DNA from: Pseudonocardia sp. ICBG1293
Lineage (GTDB): Bacteria > Actinomycetota > Actinomycetes > Mycobacteriales > Pseudonocardiaceae
Assembly (NCBI RefSeq): GCF_020131355.1
Contig: NZ_JAHLEL010000047.1
Span: 248,001-312,000, forward strand
Reading direction: 5' to 3'
DNA: 64,000 bases
Below, piece after piece: positions 1 to 8,692 of the stretch. The first letter of the stretch is position 1, and each line of letters begins with the position of its first letter. Made by a program: the position numbers and the translations under genes. The notes beneath the pieces are model-generated. The model searched no databases. It was not told the origin of the DNA and saw nothing but the letters and a program-made list of their open reading frames with translations.

Positions 1-1
1 C

Positions 2-508
2 CAGAACCCGGACTTCAGCCGCGACCAGTTCCTGCAGGGCCGGATGGCGCTGTTCCAGAGCGGCACCTACAACCTCGCCAACGTGGCCGAGGGCGCGACG
101 TTCGACTGGGGGATCGCGCCGATGGTCGAGGGACCGCAGGGCCGGGCCAGCGTGGTGTCGAGCATCGTCGCCGCCGGCAACGCCGACAGCCCGAGACGAC
201 CGGAGATCCTGCGGGTGCTGCGCTGGCTGGGCTCGCCCGAGGGCGCCGCGCCGGTCGGTGACAGCGGCGCGGGCCTCCCCGCGGTGACCGCGGCCCAGCG
301 CGGCTGGTTCGACCAGTGGGCGCGCCGGGGCGTCGACACCCGGGAGTTCGTCGCGGACGGGCCGACCGTCCCGGCCCCGGTCGGACCGAAGGTCGGGGCC
401 GCCACCACGGCGATGGAGCCGTCGCTCGACGAGCTGTTCGCCGGACAGGTGCCGGTGGGCCGGGGGCTGCGGGCAGCGCAGGACATCGGCAACGCGGCGC
501 TGCGCTGA
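2..508 (+). CDS. Extracellular solute-binding protein, C-terminal part (5' end outside window)
   Basis: This is the end of a substrate-binding protein of the ABC sugar-importer type (solute-binding family 1), which would capture ligand outside the membrane and deliver it to a permease pair. The reading frame is open from base 2, so the N-terminus, with any lipoprotein signal, lies upstream of the window. Visible family features are the F-x-x-G-x-x-A-x-x-x-x-G-T-Y stretch near the start (the usual conserved block where the protein is made to bind as an inhibitory control) and a tail with a spaced helical segment rich in Ala and Leu. No permease or ATPase gene follows. The next gene is an unrelated VOC protein, so partners must lie upstream. 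The family call is fairly firm. The ligand is unknown. Confidence 0.7.
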   Translation, partial: QNPDFSRDQFLQGRMALFQSGTYNLANVAEGATFDWGIAPMVEGPQGRASVVSSIVAAGNADSPRRPEILRVLRWLGSPEGAAPVGDSGAGLPAVTAAQRGWFDQWARRGVDTREFVADGPTVPAPVGPKVGAATTAMEPSLDELFAGQVPVGRGLRAAQDIGNAALR

Positions 509-645
509 ACCCGGCGCTGCTACCGTCGCGGGTGCGCCCCCGATGGGCCCCGCCGGAAGGAGTCCTCGCCAGTCCCGCACGGGCCCGCGGGCGCAGCTCC
601 TTCCGTAGGTCGTTCGCGTGGTCCCCCTGTCCTCAGGAGACCTGT

Positions 646-1032
646 ATGACCTGCACGTTCAACCACACGATCATCGCCACCCGGGACCGGGAGGCCTCCG
701 CCGCGTTCTACCGGCACGTCCTGGAGGCGGCGCAGGCCCCGTCCTGGGGCCCGTTCACGAACATCGCCCTCGACGGCGGTGTCCTCCTCCAGTTCGCCGA
801 CCTGCCGCCCGACGCGGGGCCCGCGATCGCGCCCCAGCACTACGCGTTCCTCGTCGACGACGCCCTGTTCGACCGCGCGTACGCCCGGCTCGTCGCGGAC
901 GGCGCGGAGCACTGGGCCGACCCGCAGCGCACCCGCCCCGGGGAGATCAACCACGGGCACGGCGGTCGTGGGGTGTACTTCCTCGACCCGGCCGGCCATT
1001 ACCTGGAGATGATCACCCGGCCCTATCTGTGA
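646..1032 (+). CDS. VOC (glyoxalase/bleomycin-resistance-fold) family protein
   Basis: Small 128-residue protein of the vicinal-oxygen-chelate superfamily, whose members are metal-dependent lyases, isomerases, dioxygenases or drug-binding proteins. The opening segment has a His-Thr-Ile core followed by a D-R-E-A-S-A-A-F-Y helix, and the end has F-L-D-P-A-G-H-Y-L-E-M, the usual metal-ligand Glu of the second beta-alpha-beta-beta-beta module. The start at 646 is preceded by AGGAG at 635-639 with six bases of spacing, which is better than any upstream in-frame start. It stands alone, convergent with the oxidoreductase on the other strand. The actual substrate cannot be read from sequence. Confidence 0.75.
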   Translation: MTCTFNHTIIATRDREASAAFYRHVLEAAQAPSWGPFTNIALDGGVLLQFADLPPDAGPAIAPQHYAFLVDDALFDRAYARLVADGAEHWADPQRTRPGEINHGHGGRGVYFLDPAGHYLEMITRPYL

Positions 1033-1038
1033 CGTCGC

Positions 1039-1076
1039 CACGGCCCGGCGCCGACAGGGCCCGGCCCGGCGCCGTG
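1039..1076. terminator. Possible GC-rich hairpin between convergent genes
   Basis: The 87-base gap between two convergent genes contains CACGGC (1039-1044) and GCCGTG (1071-1076) around further self-complementary CGGCGCCG blocks. It could fold into a strong hairpin that serves both genes. There is no T-tract, as is common in high-GC actinobacteria, so this is only a weak terminator call. Confidence 0.25.
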
Positions 1077-1119
1077 ACGGCACCGGGCCGGGACCGGGTC
1101 GGGCACCGGGGTGCACTCG

Positions 1120-1776
1120 TCAGGCCGCGCGCCACTCCTCGGTGCGCTCCGGGCTCGCCCCCGCCAGCGCGGCCGTCGCCCGCTCCGCGTCGTGGTCCTT
1201 GCCGTAGACCGGTGTTCCGGGCTGCTGGCGCCACGACTCGGCCAGTGTGCCGCCGTCGACCGGGTCGAAGCCGAGCTCGTCGACCAGTGCGAACACGGTC
1301 TGCTTGTCCGCGCCGGGTGCGCCCGCGACCGGCAGCGCGATCCGGCCCGGGGTCCCCGCGGGGACCCCCTTCTCCAGCAGGTGCTTCCACCAGATGCCGT
1401 TGAAGACCTTGTAGACCGAGTCGGTGCCGAGTTGCCCGGCGACCCAGACGCTCTCCGGCGTGCCGTCCTCGATGGCCTGGATCAGGCCGTCCCGCTGTTG
1501 CGGGTAGTAGTTGTTGGTCTCGATCACCGGTACCCCGGTCGGTACCGTGCCCGGGGCGAGGTCCGGGGTGTTCTTCTGCGGGATCGAGACGATCACGAGC
1601 TCCGCGCCCGCCGCGGCGTCCTCCGCCAGGACGGCCTTCGCGCCCGTCGCGGTGACGTGGTCGGGCACGGTCTCCGGCGCCCGGGAGTTCGCGACCCGTA
1701 CCTCGTGTCCGAGCTCGGCGAGCCGCCGGGCGAGCGTGCCACCGATCTGTCCTGCACCGATGATGCCGATTCTCAT
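1120..1776 (-). CDS. NAD(P)-binding protein of the F420-dependent NADP oxidoreductase family
   Basis: 218-residue soluble protein beginning with the Rossmann fingerprint M-R-I-G-I-I-G-A-G-Q-I-G, followed by V-A-N-S-R at the end of the second strand, a pattern typical of NADP-preferring proteins of the NADP oxidoreductase, coenzyme F420-dependent family. The family transfers hydride between F420 or a flavin and NADP, but many actinobacterial members are uncharacterised reductases. The central segment I-E-T-N-N-Y-Y-P and the V-Y-K-V-F-N stretch fit this subgroup. The gene is separate from its neighbours, with 154 bases to the next leftward gene, and nothing nearby identifies its partner. The family is reasonably certain, the reaction is not. 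Confidence 0.7.
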   Translation of the reverse strand: MRIGIIGAGQIGGTLARRLAELGHEVRVANSRAPETVPDHVTATGAKAVLAEDAAAGAELVIVSIPQKNTPDLAPGTVPTGVPVIETNNYYPQQRDGLIQAIEDGTPESVWVAGQLGTDSVYKVFNGIWWKHLLEKGVPAGTPGRIALPVAGAPGADKQTVFALVDELGFDPVDGGTLAESWRQQPGTPVYGKDHDAERATAALAGASPERTEEWRAA

Positions 1777-1930
1777 GTCCGGGGCAACCCGCGGGCACCT
1801 CCGACGATTCCGCCGTCGGGCGTCGGGACCTCACGGGGCGTCGAACGGTCATCCCGGGCACGGGGACGTGCGGCGGCCGGGTCCGCACCGGCGCGGACCC
1901 GGACGGCTCCCCTCCCGTCGGCCCGGCCGC

Positions 1931-2920
1931 TCACCCGGGGACGACGTCGACGACGACGTTCCCGTCGCCCTGTCCGGACTCGACCGCGTCGTGCGCGGCG
2001 GCGACCTGGTCGGCGGGGAAGCGCCGCCCGATGCGCGGGGCGAACGATCCCTCGACGAGCCAGCGGTTCAGGTCGTCGGCGGCCCGGCGGTGCGCGGCGT
2101 GGGGCAGGTTGTAGAGCAGCTCGAAGTGCACGGACACGCTCGCGTTCATCAGCCGCCACACCGGGACCACGGGCTTGTGCCCGGAGTCGGTGCCGTAGAC
2201 GGCGATCGCGCCGTTGACGGCGACGCACCGGGCGTCGGTCTCCATGTTCGCGGCCAGGTCGACCTCGACGATCCGGTCCACCCCGCGACCGTCGGTCGCG
2301 TCGAGGACCGCGGCGACGAGGTCGTCGCGGCGGCGGTCCAGCACCAGCGCACAGCCCGCGGCCGCGGCGATCCCACGGTTCTCCTCCCGCCCGACGGTGC
2401 CGATCACCGTGGCGCCCGCGGCCACCGCCTGCTGGACGGCGGCGTGGCCGACGGCGCCCGCGGCCCCGGCGACCAGGACGGTCGCACCCGCGATGGGCCC
2501 GTCGCGGAACAGGCAGCGGTGTGCGGTCCGGCCCGGGACGCCGATGCTGGCGCCCTCGACGAAGCCGACGGCATCGGGCAGCGGCTCGGCGTGGCGTCCC
2601 GGCACGCAGACGAGCTCCGCGGCGGTGCCGACCGCTCTGCCCACCCTGGTGTCGTGGAGCCACACCCGCGTGCCGAGGCGTCCCGGGTCGACGCCCGGGC
2701 CGACCGCGTCGACGACGCCGGCACCGTCGTCGTGCGGCACCTGCCGGGGGAAGTCCATCCGCAGCCCGGCCCACCCCCGGCGCCGCTTGACGTCGGCGGG
2801 GTTCACGCCCGAGGCGTGCACCCGCACCCGGACCTCGCCCGGCGCGGGCTCCGGGTCGTCGAGCTCGCCGTGGATCAGGACCTCCGCCGGGCCGGTGCGG
2901 TCGTACCAGGTCGCTCTCAT
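1931..2920 (-). CDS. Medium-chain dehydrogenase/reductase, quinone-oxidoreductase type
   Basis: 329-residue zinc-free MDR protein. It has the N-terminal GroES-like half (G-E-V-R-V-R-V-H-A-S-G-V-N-P-A-D near residue 30) and a central NADP-binding half with V-L-V-A-G-A-A-G-A-V-G-H-A-A-V (about 145-160). Members reduce quinones or conjugated carbonyls using NADPH. The structural and catalytic zinc Cys sets of alcohol dehydrogenases are absent, which supports the quinone reductase type. I placed the start at 2920 (M-R-A-T-W), because the longer frame reaching 3154 runs through the neighbouring regulator and has no family similarity. The XRE regulator gene lies 13 bases upstream in the same direction, so the two may be co-transcribed and the regulator may control this enzyme. 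Confidence 0.75.
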   Translation of the reverse strand: MRATWYDRTGPAEVLIHGELDDPEPAPGEVRVRVHASGVNPADVKRRRGWAGLRMDFPRQVPHDDGAGVVDAVGPGVDPGRLGTRVWLHDTRVGRAVGTAAELVCVPGRHAEPLPDAVGFVEGASIGVPGRTAHRCLFRDGPIAGATVLVAGAAGAVGHAAVQQAVAAGATVIGTVGREENRGIAAAAGCALVLDRRRDDLVAAVLDATDGRGVDRIVEVDLAANMETDARCVAVNGAIAVYGTDSGHKPVVPVWRLMNASVSVHFELLYNLPHAAHRRAADDLNRWLVEGSFAPRIGRRFPADQVAAAHDAVESGQGDGNVVVDVVPG

Positions 2921-2933
2921 GCTCGAGGTGTCC

Positions 2934-3788
2934 TCACAGGTCGGCCCGGACGGGCAGGAAGGAGTGCAGACGTAGGCCGGATCCGTGGTCGGCCGTCGTG
3001 GGGACGAAGTCGAACCGCAGGGGCCCGAGAGCGTCGTGCCGGTAGGAGAGCGGGCCCGGTCCCCGCCGGTGCACCTCCCGCAGCGGCCAGAGGCGGCGGA
3101 ACAGGCTGCTGTCGCGCAGCAGCGACTCGATCTGCTCCTCGAACTCCGGCTCACCGATCAGGGCGGTGGTGTCGGCCCGGAACCGGGCGACGTGGACGTG
3201 TGCACTGCCCACCGGGTCCAGGAAGCGGAGCGGGGCGTGGGTGCCGAGCAGCGCGAACCGCAGCGCGTTGCGCTCCGCCCGGGGCACCTCGTGCAGGGGC
3301 AGCCCGAACAGGACGGTGGCCGCCTCGTTCCACTCCACGATGTCCCAGCGGGCGTCGACGAGGTACGCGGGTGCGTCCCGGAGCTGGTGGACCATGCGCC
3401 GCAGCGCCCGGTCCGCGACCGAGTCGGCACTCCCCCGGGCCTGGGCGGCCCCGGGCGGGGTGTGCCCGGCGAGGACGAAGACGTGGTCCCGTTCCGCCGG
3501 GCTGAGCCGCAGGACGTCCGCGACCGAGGCGAGCACCTGTCCGGAGACCTGGATGTGCCTGCCCTGCTCCAGCCAGGAGTACCAGCTGGAGCTGATGGCG
3601 GCGAGCTGGGCGACCTCCTCCCGGAGGAGCCCCGGCGCGCGTCGGCGGGCGCCGACGGCCAGCCCGTGTTCCGCAGGCTTGACGCGTTCCCGGGCCGCCC
3701 GCAGGAAGCTCGACAGCTCCTTGCGCCGGGCCGCGCTGCGCCGCTCCCGCGCTCCCACGGTGACGACCTCACTGCCGGCTGCGGTCAT
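2934..3788 (-). CDS. XRE-family regulator with MmyB-like ligand-binding domain
   Basis: 284 residues. An N-terminal helix-turn-helix follows the family hallmark R-A-P-G-L-L-R-E-E-V-A-Q-L-A and S-W-Y-S-W-L-E-Q-G-R, about residues 50-80. The C-terminal two thirds match the MmyB-like domain, a PAS-related pocket thought to bind a fatty-acyl-type ligand, with the conserved D-A-R-W-D-I-V-E-W-N-E-A-A motif in the middle. Such regulators usually sit next to the oxidoreductase they control, here the MDR gene 13 bases downstream. The start at 3788 is an ATG 14 bases after the end of the broken acyl-CoA dehydrogenase. The ligand is unknown. Confidence 0.8.
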   Translation of the reverse strand: MTAAGSEVVTVGARERRSAARRKELSSFLRAARERVKPAEHGLAVGARRRAPGLLREEVAQLAAISSSWYSWLEQGRHIQVSGQVLASVADVLRLSPAERDHVFVLAGHTPPGAAQARGSADSVADRALRRMVHQLRDAPAYLVDARWDIVEWNEAATVLFGLPLHEVPRAERNALRFALLGTHAPLRFLDPVGSAHVHVARFRADTTALIGEPEFEEQIESLLRDSSLFRRLWPLREVHRRGPGPLSYRHDALGPLRFDFVPTTADHGSGLRLHSFLPVRADL

Positions 3789-3802
3789 GTCCCCTCCGCA
3801 CC

Positions 3803-4969
3803 TCAGGCCCCCAGGGCGTCCCGGCCCAGGACGTCCCGGGCGATGATGATCTTCTGGATCTGCGGTGTCCCGTCCCCGATCTGGTAGCCGGAGACGTCGC
3901 GCAGCAGGGACTGCAACGGCATCTCGTCGGACCAGCCGACCTGGCCGTGGAGCACGACCGACTCCTGGATGGCGGCGAAGGCCACCCTCGGTGCCCACCA
4001 CTTCAGCATCGCGGCCTGGGTGGTGTGCGGTTGTCCGGCCATCCGCAGGCCGATGGTCTGGTAGGCCAGCGCCCGGACGGCGGCCAGGTAGGTGGTGTGC
4101 TCGGCGATCGGGAACGAGACGCCCTGGTTCGTGGCCAGCGGCCGCCCGAACGAGGTCCGCTGCGTCGCGTAGGAGGCGGCCGAGTCGAGTGCGCGCTGGG
4201 CCGAGCCGACGCAGGTCAGCGCGATCAGGGTACGGCTCAGGTCGAACTCGGCCATGACCTGGCCGAACCCGCGGCCGGGCGCGGCCAGGACCCGCTCGTC
4301 CGGGACGAACGTGTCGTCCATCGTGATCGATCCCCGCCCGAGGGGCTTGAACCCGGGGTCGTCGAAGCTCTGCGAGCTGACCGTCGGGTCGGCGCACTCC
4401 ACGAGGAAGCAGCCGATCCCCCGGGCCTTGCGGGCGGGGTCGGTCTGGGCGAGGACGACTGCGACGTCGGCGTGCGGCGCCTGGGTGACCGAGGTCTTCT
4501 CGCCCGTGAGCAGCTACCCGCCGTCGACCCGCACGGCCTTCGTCCGGAGCGCCGCGGCGTCGGACCCGGTACCGGGCTCGGTCACCGCCCAGCATCCGAG
4601 CGCGTCGCCCGCGGCGATCCTCGGTGACCAGCTCCGGATCGCCGCGGACTCCTGCGCGGCCAGCAACGACACCAGGCTGTTCATGCTGAACAGGATGTAG
4701 GCCATGTTCGGGTCGGCGTAGCCCACCTCCTCGCAGGCGATCGCGAGGGCGAGCAGGTCGGCACCCTGACCGCCCGACTCCTCGTCGAGGGTCAGGTTCG
4801 TCAGCCCGGCCTCGGCCAGCCTCTTCAGCTCCTGGTGCGGGAACTCGGTGCGCGCCGCACGTGCGTGGTAGGTGTCGAGGAACTCCCGCCGGGCGAGGTC
4901 ACGCACCGAGTCCCGGAAGTGCAGATGGTCCTGGTCGAGGACGAACGGGGTCACGGGGTCTCCAGACAT
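3803..4969 (-). pseudogene. Acyl-CoA dehydrogenase broken by an in-frame TAG at codon 152
   Basis: A complete acyl-CoA dehydrogenase coding frame (389 codons) is interrupted by one TAG (4516-4514 on the minus strand). Both halves are in the same frame. Before the stop come the N-terminal helical domain and the flavin-binding W-A-V-T-E-P-G-T-G-S-D motif (about 127-137). After it come T-G-E-K-T-S-V, the second helical domain and the terminal I-G-D-G-T-P-Q-I-Q-K. The missing residue is probably Tyr or another residue before L-L-T-G-E-K. The ATG overlaps the stop of the upstream ligase gene (TGATG), so the two were translationally coupled. With ligase, thiolase, hydratase and short-chain dehydrogenase nearby, it would catalyse the FAD-dependent alpha,beta-dehydrogenation of an acyl-CoA. 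The pattern recalls cyclohexanecarboxyl-CoA dehydrogenases, which is an inference only. Confidence 0.85.
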
Positions 4970-6555
4970 CAGTGGACGTTCCGGCCCTGGCCGGTCCAGT
5001 GGGCGGCGCGCAACGCCTTCTTGTCGATCTTCCCGACGGCCGTGGTCGGCAGCTCCGGGACGAACTCGACGCGCTTGGGGGCCTGGTGCGCGCCCTTGCG
5101 GCCGCGCACCAGCGCGGTGAGCTCGCCGGCGTCGACCCCGGCACCGGGCCGCGCGACGACGAACGCGGTCACCATCTCGCCCCACCGGTCGTCCGGGAGC
5201 CCGATCACCGCGGCCTGCCGGACGTCCGCGTGACCGGTCAGCACGTCCTCGACCTCGCGGGGGAACACGTTGAACCCGCCGGTGACGATCATGTCCTTCT
5301 TGCGGTCCACGATGTGCAGGAAGCCGTCGTCGTCGCGCACGGCCATGTCCCCGGTGCGGAGCCATCCGCCGCGCAGGGCCTCCGAGGTCTCCTGCTCCCG
5401 CTTCCAGTACCCGTTCATCACCACCCGGGACCGGACGCCGATCTCACCGACGTCGCCGGCGGACACCGGGGCACCCTCCTCGTCGAGGATCTCGACACGC
5501 ACCCCGAGTGCGGCGCGCCCGCACGAGGTGAGCAGATCCGGGCGACCGACGGGATCGTGCTCGTCCTTGCGCAGGCTCGTGGTCATCCCGATGCACTCGG
5601 TCTGGCCGTAGACCTGCATCATGACCTGCCCGAACACCTCGTGGGCCTCGAGCAGGCGGGAGGGCGTCATCGGCGCCGCCCCGTAGCAGAGCGTCTCCAG
5701 CGAGGAGGTGTCCCGCGCGGCCGGGTCGGCCTTGTCCAGCATCGTGTAGAGCATCGTGGGGACGAGGAACGCGTAGTTCACGCGTTCGCGTTCGACCAGG
5801 GTCAGCCAGGCGTCGGGGTCGAATCCCTGCTGGAGCACGACGGTGCCGCCGCGGGCGAGGACCGGCACCACGGGAAGCACCGCGGCGTGGGTGATGGGCG
5901 AGGACGCGAGGTAGACCGGGCGCTCGGGGAGCCCCCAGGACGCGGTCAGGGTCTGGACCTCCTGGACCAGCGCGCGGTGCGACAGCATCGCCCCCTTCGG
6001 CCGGCCCGTCGTCCCGCCGGTGTACTGCAGCCAGGCGGTCGTGTCCTCGTCGACGACGGGGGCGACCAGGCGACCGGGGCCGGCCGCGGCGCACAGCGCG
6101 AGCAGGTCCGGGCCGGCCTCGGAGGGGCCGATGCCCAGGACGTGCTTCACCGACCCGGCCCGGGCGGCGATCTCGGCCGCGGTCCCGGCGAACGCCGGGT
6201 GCACGACGAGGACCTCGATCTCGGCGTCCTCGCAGAGCAGGACGTGGTCGTCGACCGAGCCCAGCGCGTGCAGGCCCGAGTAGCGGGCGCCGGTCAGGAA
6301 GGTCGCCGCCTGCACCGCGAAGACCTCGGGTGCGTTCGGGCTGAGCACCCCGACGCCGCGCCCGGGCCGGATCCCGTGGTCGGCCAGCACTCGCTGAATA
6401 CGGCCGACCATGTCGGCGAGCTCGGCGTAGGTCGTCCGGCGCCCGCCGAGGACGAAGGCGTCCCGGGTCGGGTAGCGGGTCAGCGCCTCGACGATCACGT
6501 CGCTGTAGGAGGGGCCCACCAGATGGGGCGCCTCGGAAGTCGAACCGGGAGCCAC
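4969..6555 (-). CDS. Acyl-CoA synthetase (AMP-forming), medium/long-chain or cyclic acid type
   Basis: 528-residue ANL-superfamily ligase, activating a carboxylic acid with ATP and then CoA. Motifs are in order: the P-loop-like Y-T-G-G-T-T-G-R-P-K-G (about 185), the A5-type Y-G-Q-T-E (about 320), W-L-R-T-G-D (about 410), the hinge D-R-K-K-D-M-I-V-T-G-G-F-N-V-F-P and the adenylation-half lysine in T-A-V-G-K-I-D. Start is a GTG at 6555. It heads a leftward pair with the broken acyl-CoA dehydrogenase and faces the thiolase gene across a 128-base shared promoter region, so it is the likely entry step of that degradative pathway. The gene appears intact although most of its pathway partners are not. 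Confidence 0.88.
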   Translation of the reverse strand: MAPGSTSEAPHLVGPSYSDVIVEALTRYPTRDAFVLGGRRTTYAELADMVGRIQRVLADHGIRPGRGVGVLSPNAPEVFAVQAATFLTGARYSGLHALGSVDDHVLLCEDAEIEVLVVHPAFAGTAAEIAARAGSVKHVLGIGPSEAGPDLLALCAAAGPGRLVAPVVDEDTTAWLQYTGGTTGRPKGAMLSHRALVQEVQTLTASWGLPERPVYLASSPITHAAVLPVVPVLARGGTVVLQQGFDPDAWLTLVERERVNYAFLVPTMLYTMLDKADPAARDTSSLETLCYGAAPMTPSRLLEAHEVFGQVMMQVYGQTECIGMTTSLRKDEHDPVGRPDLLTSCGRAALGVRVEILDEEGAPVSAGDVGEIGVRSRVVMNGYWKREQETSEALRGGWLRTGDMAVRDDDGFLHIVDRKKDMIVTGGFNVFPREVEDVLTGHADVRQAAVIGLPDDRWGEMVTAFVVARPGAGVDAGELTALVRGRKGAHQAPKRVEFVPELPTTAVGKIDKKALRAAHWTGQGRNVH

Positions 6556-6621
6556 GTCGCTCTCCCCTCTCCGCGCTGCGCCGAGGGCGCGCGCTCCGGA
6601 TCGGTGTCGGCGGTAATATTC

Positions 6622-6635
6622 ACTTATTAGTTAGT
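6622..6635. promoter_or_regulatory. Candidate operator in divergent ligase/thiolase promoter
   Basis: The 128-base gap between the ligase and the thiolase holds an unusually AT-rich core around ACTTATTAGTTAGT. A 12-of-14 match, ACTTACCAGTTAGT, lies at 19956-19969 upstream of the other acyl-CoA dehydrogenase. Both fit a partly symmetric ACTnA-nnnn-TnAGT pattern like TetR operators. Low-GC islands in this genome are usually promoters, so overlapping -10/-35 boxes may contribute to the match. Confidence 0.45.
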
Positions 6636-6683
6636 ATTCTGCAAGCCTCGGTTCGGCCAGTCACCGTGGACGGAAGGCACGCC

Positions 6684-7872
6684 GTGCGAGATGTCAGCAT
6701 CACCGGGGTCGGGATCACCGAGTTCGGGAGGTTCCCCGACACCTCCTTGCGCCAGCTGGGCACCACCGCGATCGACGAGGCGCTGGCCGACTCCGGGCCT
6801 CGGCACCGCCGACGTGGACCTGGTGGTGCACGCCAACGCCGTCGCGGGCCTGCTCACCGGGCAGGAGATGACGCGCGGCCAGGTCGTGACCTCCGGGACC
6901 GGCCTCGTCGGCACGCCGCTCGTCAACGTCGAGAACGCCTGCGCCGGCAGTTCCACCGCGGTCCACGTCGCGCTGTGCGCGATCCGCTCGGGCGCCTACG
7001 GCACCGTGCTCGTCGTCGGGACCGAGAAGATGAGCGGCAAGGGCACCCGCGCCGCGCTCGACGCCCTCACCACCGCGGCGGACGTGGACCGGATCGAGGA
7101 GTTCCACCACGAGCTCACCGGCCGGGACGGCCCCGCCGACTCGTTCTTCATGGAGGTCTACGCCAGGACCTGCGCGGACTACACGGCCAGGTCCGGTGCG
7201 ACGGCCGCCGACTTCGCCGAGGTCGCGGCGAAGAACTCCTGGCACGGGGCGCGCAACCCCCGGGCGCAGTACCGCACCGCGCGCTCGGTCGACGAGATCC
7301 TCGCCAGCCGCACCGTCGCCGGGCCGCTCACCATGCTGATGTGCTCCCCCATCGCCGACGGCGCCGCCGCGCTCGTCCTGCGGGCGACCGACCTCGTCGC
7401 CGACCGCTCCGCCGCGGTACGGGTCCGGGCCTCGGCGCTGCGCTCCGGGGTCCCCGGCGGGGCCGAACCGGGCCTGGAGCAACGCACCATCGACGCCGCC
7501 TACGCCGAGGCGGCCGTCGGCCCCGACGATCTCGACGTCGTCGAGGTCCACGACGCCGCGTCGCCCAACGAGCTGATCGTCACCGAGAAGCTCGGCCTCT
7601 GCCCGCCCGGCGAGGGTCCGAAGCTCCTGCACTCCGGGGCGACCCGGCTCGGTGGCCGGGTGCCGGTGAACACCAGCGGCGGGCTCGTCTCACGGGGGCA
7701 CCCGGTCGGCGCGACCGGCGCGGCCCAGCTCGTCGAGCTCGTCACGCAGCTCCGCGGGCGGGCCGCGGACCGGCAGGTGCAGGGCGCGCGCGTCGGGCTC
7801 GCCGAGAACGCGGGGGGCTACACCCATCCCGAGGGCGCGGCGTGCGTCGTCACGATCCTCAGTAAGGACTGA
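6684..7872 (+). pseudogene. Thiolase-family protein (lipid-transfer/SCPx-like), frameshifted
   Basis: About 396 codons with one extra base. The N-terminal motif V-S-I-T-G-V-G-I-T-E-F-G-R lies in the frame starting at GTG 6684 (GGAAGG at 6672-6677). Everything from L-G-T-A-D-V-D-L onward lies one frame over. The switch is at 6795-6797, where GGG replaces an expected GG. Downstream features are complete: nucleophile Cys in V-E-N-A-C-A-G-S-S, the H-D-A-A-S-P-N-E segment, catalytic His in S-R-G-H-P-V-G-A-T-G and a final G-G-Y-T-H-P-E-G. Without the extra base it would cleave a 3-ketoacyl-CoA, or act as the SCPx-type retro-Claisen enzyme common in sterol and branched-acid loci. It is coupled to the hydratase four bases downstream. 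Confidence 0.85.
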
Positions 7873-7876
7873 ACCG

Positions 7877-8692
7877 ATGACCTCCACCCTCACCGACGCC
7901 GCCGTACTGCGGGAACGCCGCGGACCCGCGCTCTGGCTCCGGCTCAACCGGCCGGAGGTGTTCAACGGCATCGACCAGGACGTCCTCGACGGGCTGACGG
8001 CGGGCCTCGACGCCGCCGCCGCGGACCCCGGCGTGCGCGTCGTGGTGCTCTCGGCGACGGGGACGGCGTTCTGCGCGGGCGCGGACCTGCGCTACGCGCG
8101 CTCGCTGGCGGATGCCCCCGCACCCCCCGGGGCGGCGAGCGCGGGCAACGCCTTCCTGCACCGCGTCCGGGCGGTCCTCGACCGCATCGAGTCCTTCCCC
8201 ACGCCGGTCGTCGCCGCCGCGAACGGGATCGCGGTCGGCGGGGGCCTCGAGCTGCTCCTGGTCTGCGACCTGGTGATCGCCTCCCGCACCGCGCGGATCG
8301 GCGACGGCCACGCGGTGTACGGGCAGATCCCGGGGGGCGGCGCGTCGGTCCGGCTGGTCCGCCGGCTCGGGCTCGCGACCGCCAAGCACCTGATGTTCAC
8401 CGGTGACCTGCACCCCGCCGAACGCTATCTCGGCACCGACCTCGTGGTCGACGTGGTGGATCCCGAGGAGCTCGTCGGGGCCGTCGACCGCCTGGCCGCC
8501 CGGATCGCGAGCCGCAGCCCCGTGGGGCTGGCCGCCATGAAGCGGCTGGCCCACGACGCCCACGACACCCCGTTGCCCGTCGCGGTCCAGCGCGAGCTCG
8601 AGGCGTCCGCCCTGCACGAGCGCTCCGCGGACTGGCGCGAGGGCATCACCACCTTCGCGGAGAAGCGCACCCCCGATTTCCCCGGCCACTAG
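7877..8692 (+). CDS. Enoyl-CoA hydratase/isomerase (crotonase) family protein
   Basis: 271 residues with the crotonase fold: A-F-C-A-G-A-D-L oxyanion loop (about 64-71) and G-I-A-V-G-G-G-L-E (117-125) carrying the first catalytic Glu at 125. The second glutamate of classical hydratases (in G-Q-P-E) is replaced: the text reads G-D-G-H, His 145. Proton chemistry may therefore differ, as in isomerase, hydrolase or ring-cleaving members. It follows the thiolase by four bases and originally preceded the short-chain dehydrogenase by nine. Its TAG stop lies inside the CTAG target duplication of the inserted IS5-family element, so the gene itself survived the insertion intact. Confidence 0.85.
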   Translation: MTSTLTDAAVLRERRGPALWLRLNRPEVFNGIDQDVLDGLTAGLDAAAADPGVRVVVLSATGTAFCAGADLRYARSLADAPAPPGAASAGNAFLHRVRAVLDRIESFPTPVVAAANGIAVGGGLELLLVCDLVIASRTARIGDGHAVYGQIPGGGASVRLVRRLGLATAKHLMFTGDLHPAERYLGTDLVVDVVDPEELVGAVDRLAARIASRSPVGLAAMKRLAHDAHDTPLPVAVQRELEASALHERSADWREGITTFAEKRTPDFPGH

